Shown piece after piece: positions 1 through 9,353 of a DNA stretch of 64,000 nucleotides; within the stretch, counting starts at the first letter, position 1, and the number at the start of each line of letters is the position of its first letter. The position numbers were made by a program, and so were the translations under genes. This stretch comes from Calditrichota bacterium (lineage in GTDB: Bacteria; Calditrichota; Calditrichia; Calditrichales; J004). The DNA is taken from positions 930,001 through 994,000 of the forward strand of contig JABFGF010000001.1 of the NCBI GenBank assembly GCA_013112635.1, given 5' to 3'. The notes under the pieces were generated by a model. The model saw nothing but the letters and a program-made list of their open reading frames with translations. It was not told the DNA's origin and ran no database searches.

Positions 1-1070
1 TTACCGGTTTCTCCGAACTGGCCCTAATAAAATGCAAAGATAATGAAATTAGAAAACCTATTTCTACAATATTATCTGCCAGCCAAAAAGCAGAAAAACT
101 AACTCGTCAAATTTTAGCATTTAGTAGAAAACAGATTTATCAGCCGCAGGTAATTGATATAAACCTGGTAATTTCTGATTTAGACAAAATGCTCCATAGA
201 GTTATTGGGGAAGATATTAATGTTAATATTCAGCTTGCTCAAGGCATCGATAATATAAATGCCGATCCGAGCCAGCTTGAACAGGTTTTAATGAATTTAT
301 TTATTAATGCCCGGGATGCTATTAACCAAAAAACCAAAAAAGCTTCCGAAAAAAACATTTCAATAAAAACCGGGCAAATTTTTCTGGATGAAAAATTTTC
401 CAGGCAACATATCGGCAGTAAAACAGGGCATCATGTTTATATTTCTGTAAGCGATAATGGAATTGGTATGGAGCAAGATGTTAAGGATAAAATCTTTGAA
501 CCATTTTTTACTACAAAAGAGCAAGGAAAAGGCACTGGTTTAGGTCTTTCCACTGTCTTTGGAATTGTTAAACAGAACAATGGCAGTATCTTTGTTTATA
601 GCGAACCCGGGCGGGGAACAACATTTAAAATATACTGGCCAACTACAATGGACTGGCATAAAAACGAAAAAAATACTCACTTAAGTACAACCCACCTAAA
701 AGGCAATGAAACCATATTAATTGTTGAAGATGATTCTAATGTAAGAGAATTTGCAGATTCAACCTTGGTTGAATTTGGCTATCATGTTCATTCATGCTCA
801 AATGGTCGGGACGCACTTAATTTGATAAAGAATGATAGCTTTGATTTTGATTTATTGTTAACGGATGTAATAATGCCGGATATGAACGGCAAAGAACTAT
901 CTGAAAAAGTGAGTAATTTAAGGCCAAATTTACCAATTATCTTTACTTCCGGTTATACTGATGACCATATTGTTAATACAGGAGAGTTAGAAAAAGATAT
1001 AAACTTTCTGCAAAAACCATTTTCTGTAAATGCACTACTTAAAAAGATAAAAGACGCAATAAATCAATAG
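1..1070 (+). CDS. Hybrid sensor histidine kinase with C-terminal receiver (5' truncated)
   Basis: The reading frame is already open at base 3, so the gene begins before the window. The first visible residues (TGFSELALIK..., KAEKLTRQILAFSRKQ) look like the end of a HisKA dimerisation helix, but the phospho-accepting His lies outside. The ATPase domain follows, with N-box NLFINARDAI, G1 DNGIGM, F-box EPFFTTK and G2 GTGLGLS. A receiver domain ends the protein: acidic pocket VEDD, phospho-accepting Asp in LLLTDVIMPDMNG, the T/S position in FTSGYT and the Lys in LQKPF. All receiver residues are present, so a phosphorelay is likely. No output domain is visible; signal and partner are unknown. The gene converges on the HU gene with a gap of 30 bp. 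Confidence 0.93.
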   Translation, partial: TGFSELALIKCKDNEIRKPISTILSASQKAEKLTRQILAFSRKQIYQPQVIDINLVISDLDKMLHRVIGEDINVNIQLAQGIDNINADPSQLEQVLMNLFINARDAINQKTKKASEKNISIKTGQIFLDEKFSRQHIGSKTGHHVYISVSDNGIGMEQDVKDKIFEPFFTTKEQGKGTGLGLSTVFGIVKQNNGSIFVYSEPGRGTTFKIYWPTTMDWHKNEKNTHLSTTHLKGNETILIVEDDSNVREFADSTLVEFGYHVHSCSNGRDALNLIKNDSFDFDLLLTDVIMPDMNGKELSEKVSNLRPNLPIIFTSGYTDDHIVNTGELEKDINFLQKPFSVNALLKKIKDAINQ

Positions 1071-1100
1071 TTGCGGAAACGGTGCAATAAAGGAGGGCGA

Positions 1101-1448
1101 TTATTCAGCTACGTTTGGTTCACCCTCAAAGGTTTCTTTTTTCAATTCATCCTTAAGGATTTTACCAGCTTTGAAATGCGTTTTGCGGCGGGCAGGTACA
1201 TAGATAATCTCACCTGTTCGGGGATTTCTTGCTTTTGGTTTCGGCTTGGTCTTTTTAACTTCAAATACGCCAAAGTCACGAATTTCTATACGGACTTCCG
1301 GATCAGCTTCACTCAGAATTTTTCGTAGAGATGAAAAAACAGCATCAACAAATTTTTCTGCTGTATAGATTTTTATGTTCTCACCTAAACTGTTATTTAA
1401 TTCCAGGGCAGTTCTTTTGGCAACGTCCTTTTTTGTCACCGTTCTCAT
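1101..1448 (-). CDS. HU/IHF-family DNA-binding protein
   Basis: A 115-residue protein with the whole HU/IHF fold. It has the N-terminal dimerisation helices, the RIEIRDFGVFEVK strand, and the flexible DNA-gripping arm with R74-N75-P76 in KARNPRTGE, where the proline intercalates into DNA in this family. It is about 20 residues longer than classic HU; the extra length is an N-terminal lead and an acidic tail (FEGEPNVAE). The ATG has a strong ribosome binding site, GGAGGAG, just upstream on the minus strand. It should bend and compact DNA. Sequence alone does not separate HU from a site-specific IHF-like role. Confidence 0.95.
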   Translation of the reverse strand: MRTVTKKDVAKRTALELNNSLGENIKIYTAEKFVDAVFSSLRKILSEADPEVRIEIRDFGVFEVKKTKPKPKARNPRTGEIIYVPARRKTHFKAGKILKDELKKETFEGEPNVAE

Positions 1449-1801
1449 CCGCTCCTCCGTAATGTCAAAATCTCTAATTTTATTTAGGATTAATTGGGAC
1501 GTTTAAAATAAAGCCATCTTTTTTTGAAAGCAAGCTTTATATCCAATAATTCCAATAATTTAAGCCGTATTAAAGCCAAACTTTACCATATTTCGGCTAC
1601 ACCATTTTAATCTTTATTTTTATTACAATTTTTATATAACTTTTACAAATTTCAATTAAAAGTGTCAATATATTCCGCAAGATAGACAATATACTTGGAG
1701 AAAATACAATAATTATATTTCCTTATATCTAAATTTAATTCGAGAAATAATTATAAGATAACCCGGAGAATTTTTGAGGGTGCTTAATTCGCACGAAAGA
1801 G
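1449..1801. other. Intergenic region between mutS and the HU gene
   Basis: About 350 bases without a convincing gene. It lies after the mutS stop and upstream of the HU start, both on the minus strand, so it should hold the HU promoter and the end of the mutS transcript. It is very AT-rich. I see no clear hairpin-plus-T-run terminator and no promoter boxes that I could defend. Confidence 0.5.
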
Positions 1802-4426
1802 CTATTTTATCATTTGCTTGAGTTCATTTAATTTTTGCAAGGCCTGCAGCGGTGTCATATTGTTTACATCAATCTGTTCCATTTCTTTTTCTATTTTGGC
1901 CTTTTCTTTTACCTCAAATAAGTTAATCTGGTTTTGATCCACTCTATGCCCTGCCCTGCGTTGGGCCAATTTTGGTTTTTTACTATTTGGGGTTAGTTCA
2001 TTAGCTTCAAGATTTGAAAGTATTTCCTTTGCCCGTTCAATTAGTTCTGACGGCAATCCTGCTAACTGAGCAACATAAATACCATAACTGTTGTCTGTTC
2101 CGCCTTCAACAATTTTGCGCAGAAAAACAACCTGATCTTCCCATTCCTCAACAGCCACATTATAATTGTGGATACGCGGATATAATAATGCCAGCTCAGT
2201 TAGTTCATGGTAATGTGTGGCAAACAGGGTTTTTGATTTAATGGCACTGTTATTGTGAATATATTCAACCACAGACCAGGCAATGGAAAGTCCGTCAAAA
2301 GTGGATGTACCACGTCCAATCTCATCTAGTAAAATTAAACTTTTGGGAGTAGCGTTGTTTAGAATATTTGCAGTTTCATTCATCTCAACCAAAAAAGTAC
2401 TTTCGCCCAAAGCCAGATTATCCGATGCACCAACCCGCGTAAAAATCCTATCAACAATGCCGATTTTGGCTTTTCTGGCCGGAACAAAACTACCAATCTG
2501 AACCATTAGTACAATCAACCCTACTTGTCTCAAAAAGGTTGATTTACCAGACATATTCGGCCCGGTGATTATCCAGACTTGCTGACTTGTAGTATCAAGC
2601 TTTGTGTCGTTTGCAATAAAATCGCTACCGGGTGGCAGGTTTTTCTCAACAACAGGATGCCTGCCATCAACGATTAATAAATCCTGACTTTCAGTTACTT
2701 CTGGTTTAATGTAATTATTTTCATACGCCGCGGTTGCAAAGCTATTCAAGCAGTCAATCTCAGAAATAGATGTACTGTTTTTCTGAATATCCGTTGTGTA
2801 CTCTGAGACCGTTTCGCGGATATCCTGGAAAATTTTGTACTCAATCTGGTTTATTTTGTCTTCAGCGCCAAGAATTTTTTCTTCCCATTCTTTAAGTTCG
2901 GGCGTGATATATCTTTCGGCATTTACAAGGGTTTGTTTGCGGATATAATAATCGGGTGCCTTGTCTTTATGCACATTTGTAACTTCCAGGTAATAGCCAA
3001 AAACCTTGTTGTAGCTAATTTTTAAAGAAGAAATACCTGTTGCCGCGCGTTCTTTTTCCTGATAATTAATAAGCCAGTCTTTGCCATGTTCTGCAATATC
3101 GCGTAAATCATCCAGCTCCTTACAAAAACCCGGCTTTATCAAACCACCTTCCTGAAGTGAATTTGGCGGTGTTTCAACAATCGCTGCTTCAATTTCATCT
3201 TTCAGCTTTCCTAAAATGTTTATTTCTTTTGCGATTTTTGCAAGGGTTTTAAAAGGCTGTGAAGCTAAAAGTTGTTTAACCGGTTTTAAAATAGCCAGAG
3301 AGTTTTTTAGATTAATTACATCGCGGCCATTAGCACGGCCGGTTACAATTTTTCCTAATAAACGCTCCATATCAAAAACTTCCTGTAAAAGTTTTGCCAG
3401 CTCTTCACGTTTATTTTTATGGCCAAGAAGCTCCTCAACACATTTTTGGCGGGTTATGATTTGTTTTTTTGAAAGCAATGGATGTTGCAGCCACTGTTTC
3501 ATCATTCGGCCGCCCATCGGTGTAATAGTAAAGTCTAAAACAGAAAGCAAGGTTGGTGTTCCTGCCTGCATAGTATTGGATTGGGATATTTCCAAATTTC
3601 GGCGGGTACTCTCATCCAAAACCATAAATTCCGATAAATTGAGCACTTTTAAACTTACAAAATGCCCAAGCCGGGTCTTATAATTTTCATTAATATAGTG
3701 GATTATTGCACCGGCTGCGGATACGCCCTTATCCATCTCATCACAGCCGTAGCCTTTAAGCGAATGTGATTTAAAATGATTAATCAGGGTTTCATAAGCA
3801 TATTCGCGATTATAAACCCAGTCATCCCTTTTTGTTATAATAGCATCAAGCCTGTTTTGAATAAGATTATGAATAAAGTCATAATCCTTATTGGCAACCA
3901 GAATTTCACGGGGCTGGTACCGCACAAGATTATCCAGTAAAAAATTTGTAGGAAACTCTGCCAAAAGAAATGTACCCGTTGAAACATCGGCTATTGAAAT
4001 GCCACAGATATTGTCATCAAAAGTAAGCGCCAGTAAAAAATTATTAGCCTTGCTGTCCAGTATTTTGTCGCTCAGTGTGGCGCCTGGTGAAGCAATTTCC
4101 ACAACTTCCCGTTTAACAATTCCTTTAGCCAGCTTGGGATCTTCCACCTGTTCACAAATCGCTACGCGCAAACCCGCATTTAATAATTTAGGAAGATAAT
4201 TATCCAAAGCATGATATGGAAACCCCGCCAATGGTACATCTGCAGATTTACCATGTGCTCTTTTTGTTAAGGCAATGCCTATAGTTTTAGCAATGGTTTT
4301 GGCGTCTTCGTAAAACGTTTCATAAAAATCGCCCATTCGGTAAAGCAACAGCACATTTTTATATTCTGCTTTTATACTGAGGTATTGCTCCATTAAAGGA
4401 GTTGTTTTGGCCTGCTTTTTAGACAT
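1802..4426 (-). CDS. mutS: DNA mismatch repair protein MutS
   Basis: An 874-residue protein, the usual length for MutS1. The mismatch-reading motif is present near the N terminus as F34-Y35-E36 in RMGDFYETF. Connector, lever and clamp regions follow. The ABC-type ATPase near the C terminus has Walker A GPNMSGKST (about residues 621-629) and Walker B with signature LLDEIGRGTSTFDG (about 697-710). A short C-terminal tail (PLQALQKLNELKQMIK) matches the MutS tetramerisation/clamp-binding tail. It recognises mispairs and recruits MutL, which is not in this window. Its start is 120 bp from the end of the histidine kinase gene that precedes it on the minus strand. Confidence 0.98.
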   Translation of the reverse strand: MSKKQAKTTPLMEQYLSIKAEYKNVLLLYRMGDFYETFYEDAKTIAKTIGIALTKRAHGKSADVPLAGFPYHALDNYLPKLLNAGLRVAICEQVEDPKLAKGIVKREVVEIASPGATLSDKILDSKANNFLLALTFDDNICGISIADVSTGTFLLAEFPTNFLLDNLVRYQPREILVANKDYDFIHNLIQNRLDAIITKRDDWVYNREYAYETLINHFKSHSLKGYGCDEMDKGVSAAGAIIHYINENYKTRLGHFVSLKVLNLSEFMVLDESTRRNLEISQSNTMQAGTPTLLSVLDFTITPMGGRMMKQWLQHPLLSKKQIITRQKCVEELLGHKNKREELAKLLQEVFDMERLLGKIVTGRANGRDVINLKNSLAILKPVKQLLASQPFKTLAKIAKEINILGKLKDEIEAAIVETPPNSLQEGGLIKPGFCKELDDLRDIAEHGKDWLINYQEKERAATGISSLKISYNKVFGYYLEVTNVHKDKAPDYYIRKQTLVNAERYITPELKEWEEKILGAEDKINQIEYKIFQDIRETVSEYTTDIQKNSTSISEIDCLNSFATAAYENNYIKPEVTESQDLLIVDGRHPVVEKNLPPGSDFIANDTKLDTTSQQVWIITGPNMSGKSTFLRQVGLIVLMVQIGSFVPARKAKIGIVDRIFTRVGASDNLALGESTFLVEMNETANILNNATPKSLILLDEIGRGTSTFDGLSIAWSVVEYIHNNSAIKSKTLFATHYHELTELALLYPRIHNYNVAVEEWEDQVVFLRKIVEGGTDNSYGIYVAQLAGLPSELIERAKEILSNLEANELTPNSKKPKLAQRRAGHRVDQNQINLFEVKEKAKIEKEMEQIDVNNMTPLQALQKLNELKQMIK

Positions 4427-4546
4427 TGATTTATCAATTGATTGTTGAAATTGAATAACGTGAGAATATTAAATATGAGGCCAAAAATACAAAAATGGAA
4501 GGAAAGAATCTATCTGATTAAAAAACTTTATTATTTATCTAAAAAT

Positions 4547-7500
4547 CTAATTTGGCGTAAAAACAGGCAATGTAAAATAAAACGTACTGCCCTCTTGTGG
4601 AACGCTTTCTACCCACACTTTTCCGCGGTGAAGAGTAATAATTTCTTTACAGATGGCCAGCCCCAGACCAGTTCCTTTTAGCGATGCATCCTTACCGGCT
4701 TCTGTCTGTTCGTATTTATTAAAAACTTTGTCTTGTTCCTCTAGATCAATCCCAACACCGCTATCTTTTACCCATACACGGATTTCTTTTTGCTTTTCAC
4801 CGGTAAGCTCTTTTTCCACACTTACCATCCTGTTTCCAATTTCAATTTTGCCACCATGGGTTGTAAATTTTAAGGCATTGCTGATATAATTTGTAAGAAC
4901 TTGTTCAACGCGCATTTTATCAAATGAAATCAGAGGAACCTGCCTGTCAATTTTTAATTCCAGCTGAATGTTTTTCTTTTCTGCCAAAATTTTATGGTTT
5001 TCAAAAACAGACTCAATCAACGTGTTTAGGGCATTTACTTCAGGTGTAACCTGGAATTGACCAACCTCCAGCTTGGACGCAATCAAGAAGTTATCAATAA
5101 GTTTTAAAACTTTGTAACAGTTTTCTTTTGCTATGCTTAACAACTCTTCCTGCTCATCACTGATATCACCTACTACTTTATTTCGTACAATATCAATGTA
5201 GCCCTGGATAATATTAAGCGGCGATCTTAAATCATGCACCACCATAGAGTTGAAATCGGCTTTTAAACGCTCAATTCTTTTTTGAGGTCTTAGGTCTGAG
5301 AATACTCCTAAAAACCCGCCCTTCTCACCATGTTCGTGAGATTTGGTAAGAAATATTTTGAAGGGAACAAATTTATTGTCATTAGCGAGCATTTCAACTT
5401 CTAAACCAAACTCATATGCGGATTCATCGTCCTTATCATCATTACTTTCATAAACGACGTATTTTTCAAGTTCGGTGCTGGCTTTGTCTGAAGCCAGTTC
5501 ATAAATATTGCGCCCAACTAAACTTGAACTGTTTTCATAACGCATTAAGCTGGCAAAACTTGGATTGTTATAAATTATATCACCCTTGATGTCACAAGTT
5601 ATCAAGCCCATCGTCATTGTTTCAGCCAAATCACGGTATTTTGTTTCGGAAGTTTTGAGACTTTCAAATAAACTGGCATTTTCCAATGCAACTGCTGCCT
5701 GGTTAGCAAAATATTCCAGACTGCGAACTCTGTCATCATTTGGCCTAATCCTATCAACAGGATCATTTACTGAGATTACACCCAACTCCTTGCCGCGACT
5801 TAAAATCGGGATAAATAGCCAGTCGCGATCATTCCACTGTTTGCCAACTTTTCTTTCAAATACAGCAATATCTGTTTCTTTTATTTCAATCTGGGCAAAT
5901 TTATGGTCAAGAAAATATGAGTTGCTTTGATGGAAACAACGCGATTTTAACTTTGAATACATCGTGTTAGGATATTTGTCCTGAATGCTCTTAAAAACTT
6001 TTTCTTTAACGCCAAAATAACAGACATTTTCAAATTTATTTTCATACACATTTTTGCGGTCCAGCATTACAATATTCCAGCCAAGCGTCCGCCGGATTGC
6101 TGTTGCGATTTTTGGCAACAACTCGCTTATGTGGCTTTCGAGAGTTAAATCTTTGCCAAGTTCAAATACCCTGTCCAACTGTTTTATTGTCTGGTTGGCT
6201 TGCTTAACTAAACGGCCTTCCATCAAAACATCTGTTGCTTTCCGAATAATTGTTTCTGCTTCTTTAATAATTACGCTGGAAAACCTTTTCATGCTGTTTT
6301 CATTTGCAGTGATCAAATAGCCTTTTACTTCATTGGCTATTTCAACAGTAAAAATAAGGATGGAATTATAAGTGCCGCCTGCAAGTTCTGTCATTGCAGC
6401 TAAATCCGGTAGCGCGTTTTTTGTCAGATTAAATACAGCATTCTTTTTCTTAGATTCCAGGAACTTCTCAAAAGTGGGATAATCTTTTGCCATTAATACC
6501 GGCGGTTTATCATCATCAAAAAGATTTATTTCACTACCGGCCTGGTAGCAATACTGCGGATATAAAAACCGAAACCCTTTATTATAATTAAAATAAATGC
6601 TTACATCGGTTTTTAATTTTTCAAGTACTTGTTTTGTTAAATACTCAAAAATCTCATCATCATTAAAACGGTGGAAAATATCCCTTTTTTCTGTTGGTTC
6701 ACCTTGCGGGGCTACATTTCTTTCGCCATAAATTTTGCGCAATTCAAAAATACGTTGTCCTGCAGAATTAACTAGTACCGATAGATCATTAAATTCGGCA
6801 TTTGATAATGCTTGTTTTATTGTGCTGCCAGCTATAATAACGCCAACAGGTTTTTTATTAGCATGAAGCGGCATCTGGTAATAAACTTCTGAATTCAGCC
6901 CAATCGTTGCCAAAAAATCGAGAACTTTCTTATTCGAAATTCTTTCGGGACCTTCATATTTCTTGGAAAAATAAACTTCTTTCCATACAGGCCCTTCAAA
7001 AATATCAGAAGCATTTTCATTATTTTCAGGATCCTTTGTTATAAAGTTATTATAATCATAGTCTCCTGATTTTGGGTTGTATATTAATTGCAGGATAAAG
7101 TCAAACGGATAATCATTGTAAAGAAAGTCATCAAAAAGTTCACAAAGCCGGTTTAAGTCATTTACAATGGAAATATTATATTGAATTTCAGAAATATTTT
7201 GCAGGCGGCTTATTTCTTTTTCATATTTTTCCTGCTTTTTTCGGTATTCAAGATGTAATCTTATTTTTAAACGTAAATCAGTCAAAACTGGGTCAGCGTT
7301 AATAACATCGCTTATACCGTTTTTCTCAAGTTCAATTCTGTCATAAAGTTCAATATCACCAATCATTGCAATAACGGGTGCATTTCTACAAAATTTTGAC
7401 CGCTTGATTTTGCGCAATATTTTTTTTGCATCTGCAGTAAGAGCGGCACCCCATAGTATTATATCAGGCTCAATACTTTTTGCCAGACTAAAGGCATCTT

Positions 7501-7612
7501 CAATATTTTCAGCTATCATCACTGCAAAATCAATTTCACGTAAATATTCTGCAATCTTCTTTTTTAAGATTTTATTTTTGTGAATCAGAAGAATTTTCTG
7601 TTTATATAACAT
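4547..7612 (-). CDS. Multi-domain sensor histidine kinase with degenerate receiver, GAF and PAS domains
   Basis: A 1021-residue soluble kinase. Residues 1 to about 130 have a receiver-like fold (KILLIHKN, EPDIILWGAAL, VINADP), but the acidic pocket, the phospho-accepting Asp (Gly here) and the conserved Lys (Ala here) are all replaced, so it cannot be phosphorylated in the usual way. GAF-like regions span roughly 150-650 and a PAS domain roughly 657-775 (LITCDIKGDIIYNNPSF). The kinase core follows: H-box VVHDLRSP near 793, N-box NYISNALKFT near 907, G1 DSGVGI and G2 GTGLGLAI near 979. No transmembrane helices are seen. It starts 30 bp after coaX, probably in the same transcript. The input signal is unknown. 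Confidence 0.94.
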   Translation of the reverse strand: MLYKQKILLIHKNKILKKKIAEYLREIDFAVMIAENIEDAFSLAKSIEPDIILWGAALTADAKKILRKIKRSKFCRNAPVIAMIGDIELYDRIELEKNGISDVINADPVLTDLRLKIRLHLEYRKKQEKYEKEISRLQNISEIQYNISIVNDLNRLCELFDDFLYNDYPFDFILQLIYNPKSGDYDYNNFITKDPENNENASDIFEGPVWKEVYFSKKYEGPERISNKKVLDFLATIGLNSEVYYQMPLHANKKPVGVIIAGSTIKQALSNAEFNDLSVLVNSAGQRIFELRKIYGERNVAPQGEPTEKRDIFHRFNDDEIFEYLTKQVLEKLKTDVSIYFNYNKGFRFLYPQYCYQAGSEINLFDDDKPPVLMAKDYPTFEKFLESKKKNAVFNLTKNALPDLAAMTELAGGTYNSILIFTVEIANEVKGYLITANENSMKRFSSVIIKEAETIIRKATDVLMEGRLVKQANQTIKQLDRVFELGKDLTLESHISELLPKIATAIRRTLGWNIVMLDRKNVYENKFENVCYFGVKEKVFKSIQDKYPNTMYSKLKSRCFHQSNSYFLDHKFAQIEIKETDIAVFERKVGKQWNDRDWLFIPILSRGKELGVISVNDPVDRIRPNDDRVRSLEYFANQAAVALENASLFESLKTSETKYRDLAETMTMGLITCDIKGDIIYNNPSFASLMRYENSSSLVGRNIYELASDKASTELEKYVVYESNDDKDDESAYEFGLEVEMLANDNKFVPFKIFLTKSHEHGEKGGFLGVFSDLRPQKRIERLKADFNSMVVHDLRSPLNIIQGYIDIVRNKVVGDISDEQEELLSIAKENCYKVLKLIDNFLIASKLEVGQFQVTPEVNALNTLIESVFENHKILAEKKNIQLELKIDRQVPLISFDKMRVEQVLTNYISNALKFTTHGGKIEIGNRMVSVEKELTGEKQKEIRVWVKDSGVGIDLEEQDKVFNKYEQTEAGKDASLKGTGLGLAICKEIITLHRGKVWVESVPQEGSTFYFTLPVFTPN

Positions 7613-7642
7613 CTTATGATCGGCTTATATTGAATGTGAGTT

Positions 7643-8410
7643 TTAAATTTTATTTCGATTATAAATTAATGCGATACCTTCAAGACTTAGAAAGGGAACT
7701 ACTTCATTGATAATATCGGTTTTTTTTGCGATAACCTTAGCTAACCCACCTGTTGCTATAACTTTAGCAGATTGTCCTAATTCTGACCGAATATCTTTGA
7801 TAATTCCTTCAACAGAATGGATTGTACCTTTTAATATTCCAACCTGAATACTCTCTTCTGTAGTTTGCCCAATATTAAACTCTGGAATCTTTAGTTCAAT
7901 TAGCGGGAGTTTTGCAGCTCTCCTATGTAAAGCGCCAATTGAGGTTTCAATTCCAGGTGCAATTACACCACCAATATAATCTCCACTTTGGTCAATACAA
8001 TCAAATGTGGTAGCTGTTCCAAAATCCAAAATAATAAGGGGCTTACCATAATTTTTAATACCAGCCACAGCATTGCACAGTCTGTCTGCACCAACAGTTT
8101 TTGGATCACGGTATTTCACGTTCATTCCCAGATCCAAATCTGAATTAATGATCATTGCATCAATACCAAGATATTTTTGACTCATCCAGACATATGCCTG
8201 CGATAAATCCGGAACAACCGAGGAGATACAAACGCCAGTAACATCAGAGAAATTATAATTGCTGTGTTGGAAATAATCTTTAAGAAGAATACCGATTTCG
8301 TCTTCGGTTCTGGCCAGTGAGGAAGTAATACGCCAGTGAATTTTTATTTCTGAATTAACAACCAATCCAAAAACTGTGTGGGTGTTACCAATATCGACTA
8401 CAAGTATCAT
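7643..8410 (-). CDS. coaX: Type III pantothenate kinase
   Basis: A 255-residue protein of the ASKHA fold. The first phosphate-binding motif is VVDIGNTHT with D6 near the N terminus. DFGTATTFD lies near residues 131-139, followed by GGVIAPGI and the adenosine-side motif ATGGLAK near the C terminus. It phosphorylates pantothenate in the first committed step of coenzyme A synthesis; the type III enzyme is not feedback-inhibited by CoA and uses a monovalent cation. CoaX supplies CoA, which the propionyl/methylmalonyl pathway nearby uses heavily, although the two blocks are separate. It precedes the large histidine kinase gene by 30 bp. Confidence 0.97.
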   Translation of the reverse strand: MILVVDIGNTHTVFGLVVNSEIKIHWRITSSLARTEDEIGILLKDYFQHSNYNFSDVTGVCISSVVPDLSQAYVWMSQKYLGIDAMIINSDLDLGMNVKYRDPKTVGADRLCNAVAGIKNYGKPLIILDFGTATTFDCIDQSGDYIGGVIAPGIETSIGALHRRAAKLPLIELKIPEFNIGQTTEESIQVGILKGTIHSVEGIIKDIRSELGQSAKVIATGGLAKVIAKKTDIINEVVPFLSLEGIALIYNRNKI

Positions 8411-8761
8411 ACTAATAAAAAGCTCTATCGTTGATTAGTTATTACCCGAGTCCGTTCTCTAAAAAATCCATCCATGTTAAAAGGCACAAATTTTTCACCA
8501 TTTGAATTTTGACAAATCCTATGTATTGTCATTCAAATAGTGATACATTCTGATACGAACTCGAATTTATGTTTTTTTAGGAATTAAATCCATTGTATAA
8601 AAGCCTTTTTATTTTCAACTCAATTTCCATATTGGAAAACTATCCAAAAAAGGGCGTACAAAAATATTTAATTCAATCACCTTATTTTCGGCCTGAATTA
8701 CCACAAGTTTTCTTTTTTTTTATTTATGTCAATTGGATTTTTTATAACGATTTATTGAAGC
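8411..8761. other. Intergenic region upstream of coaX
   Basis: About 350 bases between the end of the DUF192 gene and the start of coaX, both on the minus strand. The only structure I can support is the inverted repeat at 8500-8538. The rest is AT-rich, with long T runs near 8710-8725. A 74-codon plus-strand frame (8593-8817) runs into the DUF192 gene and has no homologue I recognise, so I do not call it. Confidence 0.5.
8500..8538. repeat. Inverted repeat upstream of coaX
   Basis: The arms are ATTTGAAT-TTT-GACAA (8500-8515) and TTGTCATTCAAAT (8526-8538), separated by 10 nt. They pair over 13 bp with a 3-nt bulge. No T-run follows directly on either strand, so it is a poor intrinsic terminator. 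It could be an operator or transcript hairpin about 90 bp upstream of the coaX start. Confidence 0.55.
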
Positions 8762-9316
8762 TTATAACCTTTCCCATGATATATTATCTCCAACATCAAT
8801 TTGATAACGATCCGTAAAACCTGCACGGACCTCTACCACAAACTGGGCCGGAATGCCTGAAGGATATAGATTTTCGGAATGGGGGACTGTATCTTTGTGA
8901 ATTTTCACAATTTTATATGTGGCGTCAATAAAAATTATATCCAAAGAAACAGGTGTTTCTTTCATCCAGAAAAAACGTTGAAGTTCATCTTCATAAGTAA
9001 ACAACATTCCCTGGTTTTCCGGGATGTCTTCACGAAACATAAAGCCTTTACTTTGCTGATATTCATTTTCAGCGATTTCAACTAAAACTTCTAATTTTTT
9101 TTTATTAGAAGAATCATAAAAAACAACGCGGCCTTGCTTTAATTTTGTTTTTTGTGGATTGTTTTCCTGGACATCTTTCTGAATGGATAATGTGCGGTTT
9201 ACGCTTAGTTTGTAAAACATGGACATGCCAATTACCACGGAAAATATAATGATCATATCCAGCATAGACATGCGTCGTGATTTCTTTGCAGCTTTTTTGG
9301 GGTCTACTATTTTCAT
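8762..9316 (-). CDS. DUF192 family protein, membrane-anchored
   Basis: A 184-residue protein. A basic N-terminus is followed by one hydrophobic segment (about residues 20-37), then an outward-facing DUF192 domain of about 110 residues. Family marks are KGFMFREDIP, GMLFTYEDE, RFFWMKETPVSLDIIFID and FVVEVRAG. The biochemical role of DUF192 proteins is not established. The single anchor suggests that it sits on the periplasmic side of the inner membrane. It follows the dehydrogenase gene on the same strand with a gap of 37 bp, so it may end the methylmalonyl-CoA block transcript. Confidence 0.9.
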   Translation of the reverse strand: MKIVDPKKAAKKSRRMSMLDMIIIFSVVIGMSMFYKLSVNRTLSIQKDVQENNPQKTKLKQGRVVFYDSSNKKKLEVLVEIAENEYQQSKGFMFREDIPENQGMLFTYEDELQRFFWMKETPVSLDIIFIDATYKIVKIHKDTVPHSENLYPSGIPAQFVVEVRAGFTDRYQIDVGDNISWERL

Positions 9317-9353
9317 GGTTTTTATTTGAGTTTTGTCATCTTAGACTATTTTT

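Noticed and set aside
8593-8817. A 74-codon plus-strand frame upstream of coaX
   Set aside because: It runs antisense into the DUF192 gene, has no ribosome binding site and encodes a Phe/Tyr-rich low-complexity product from AT-rich DNA.
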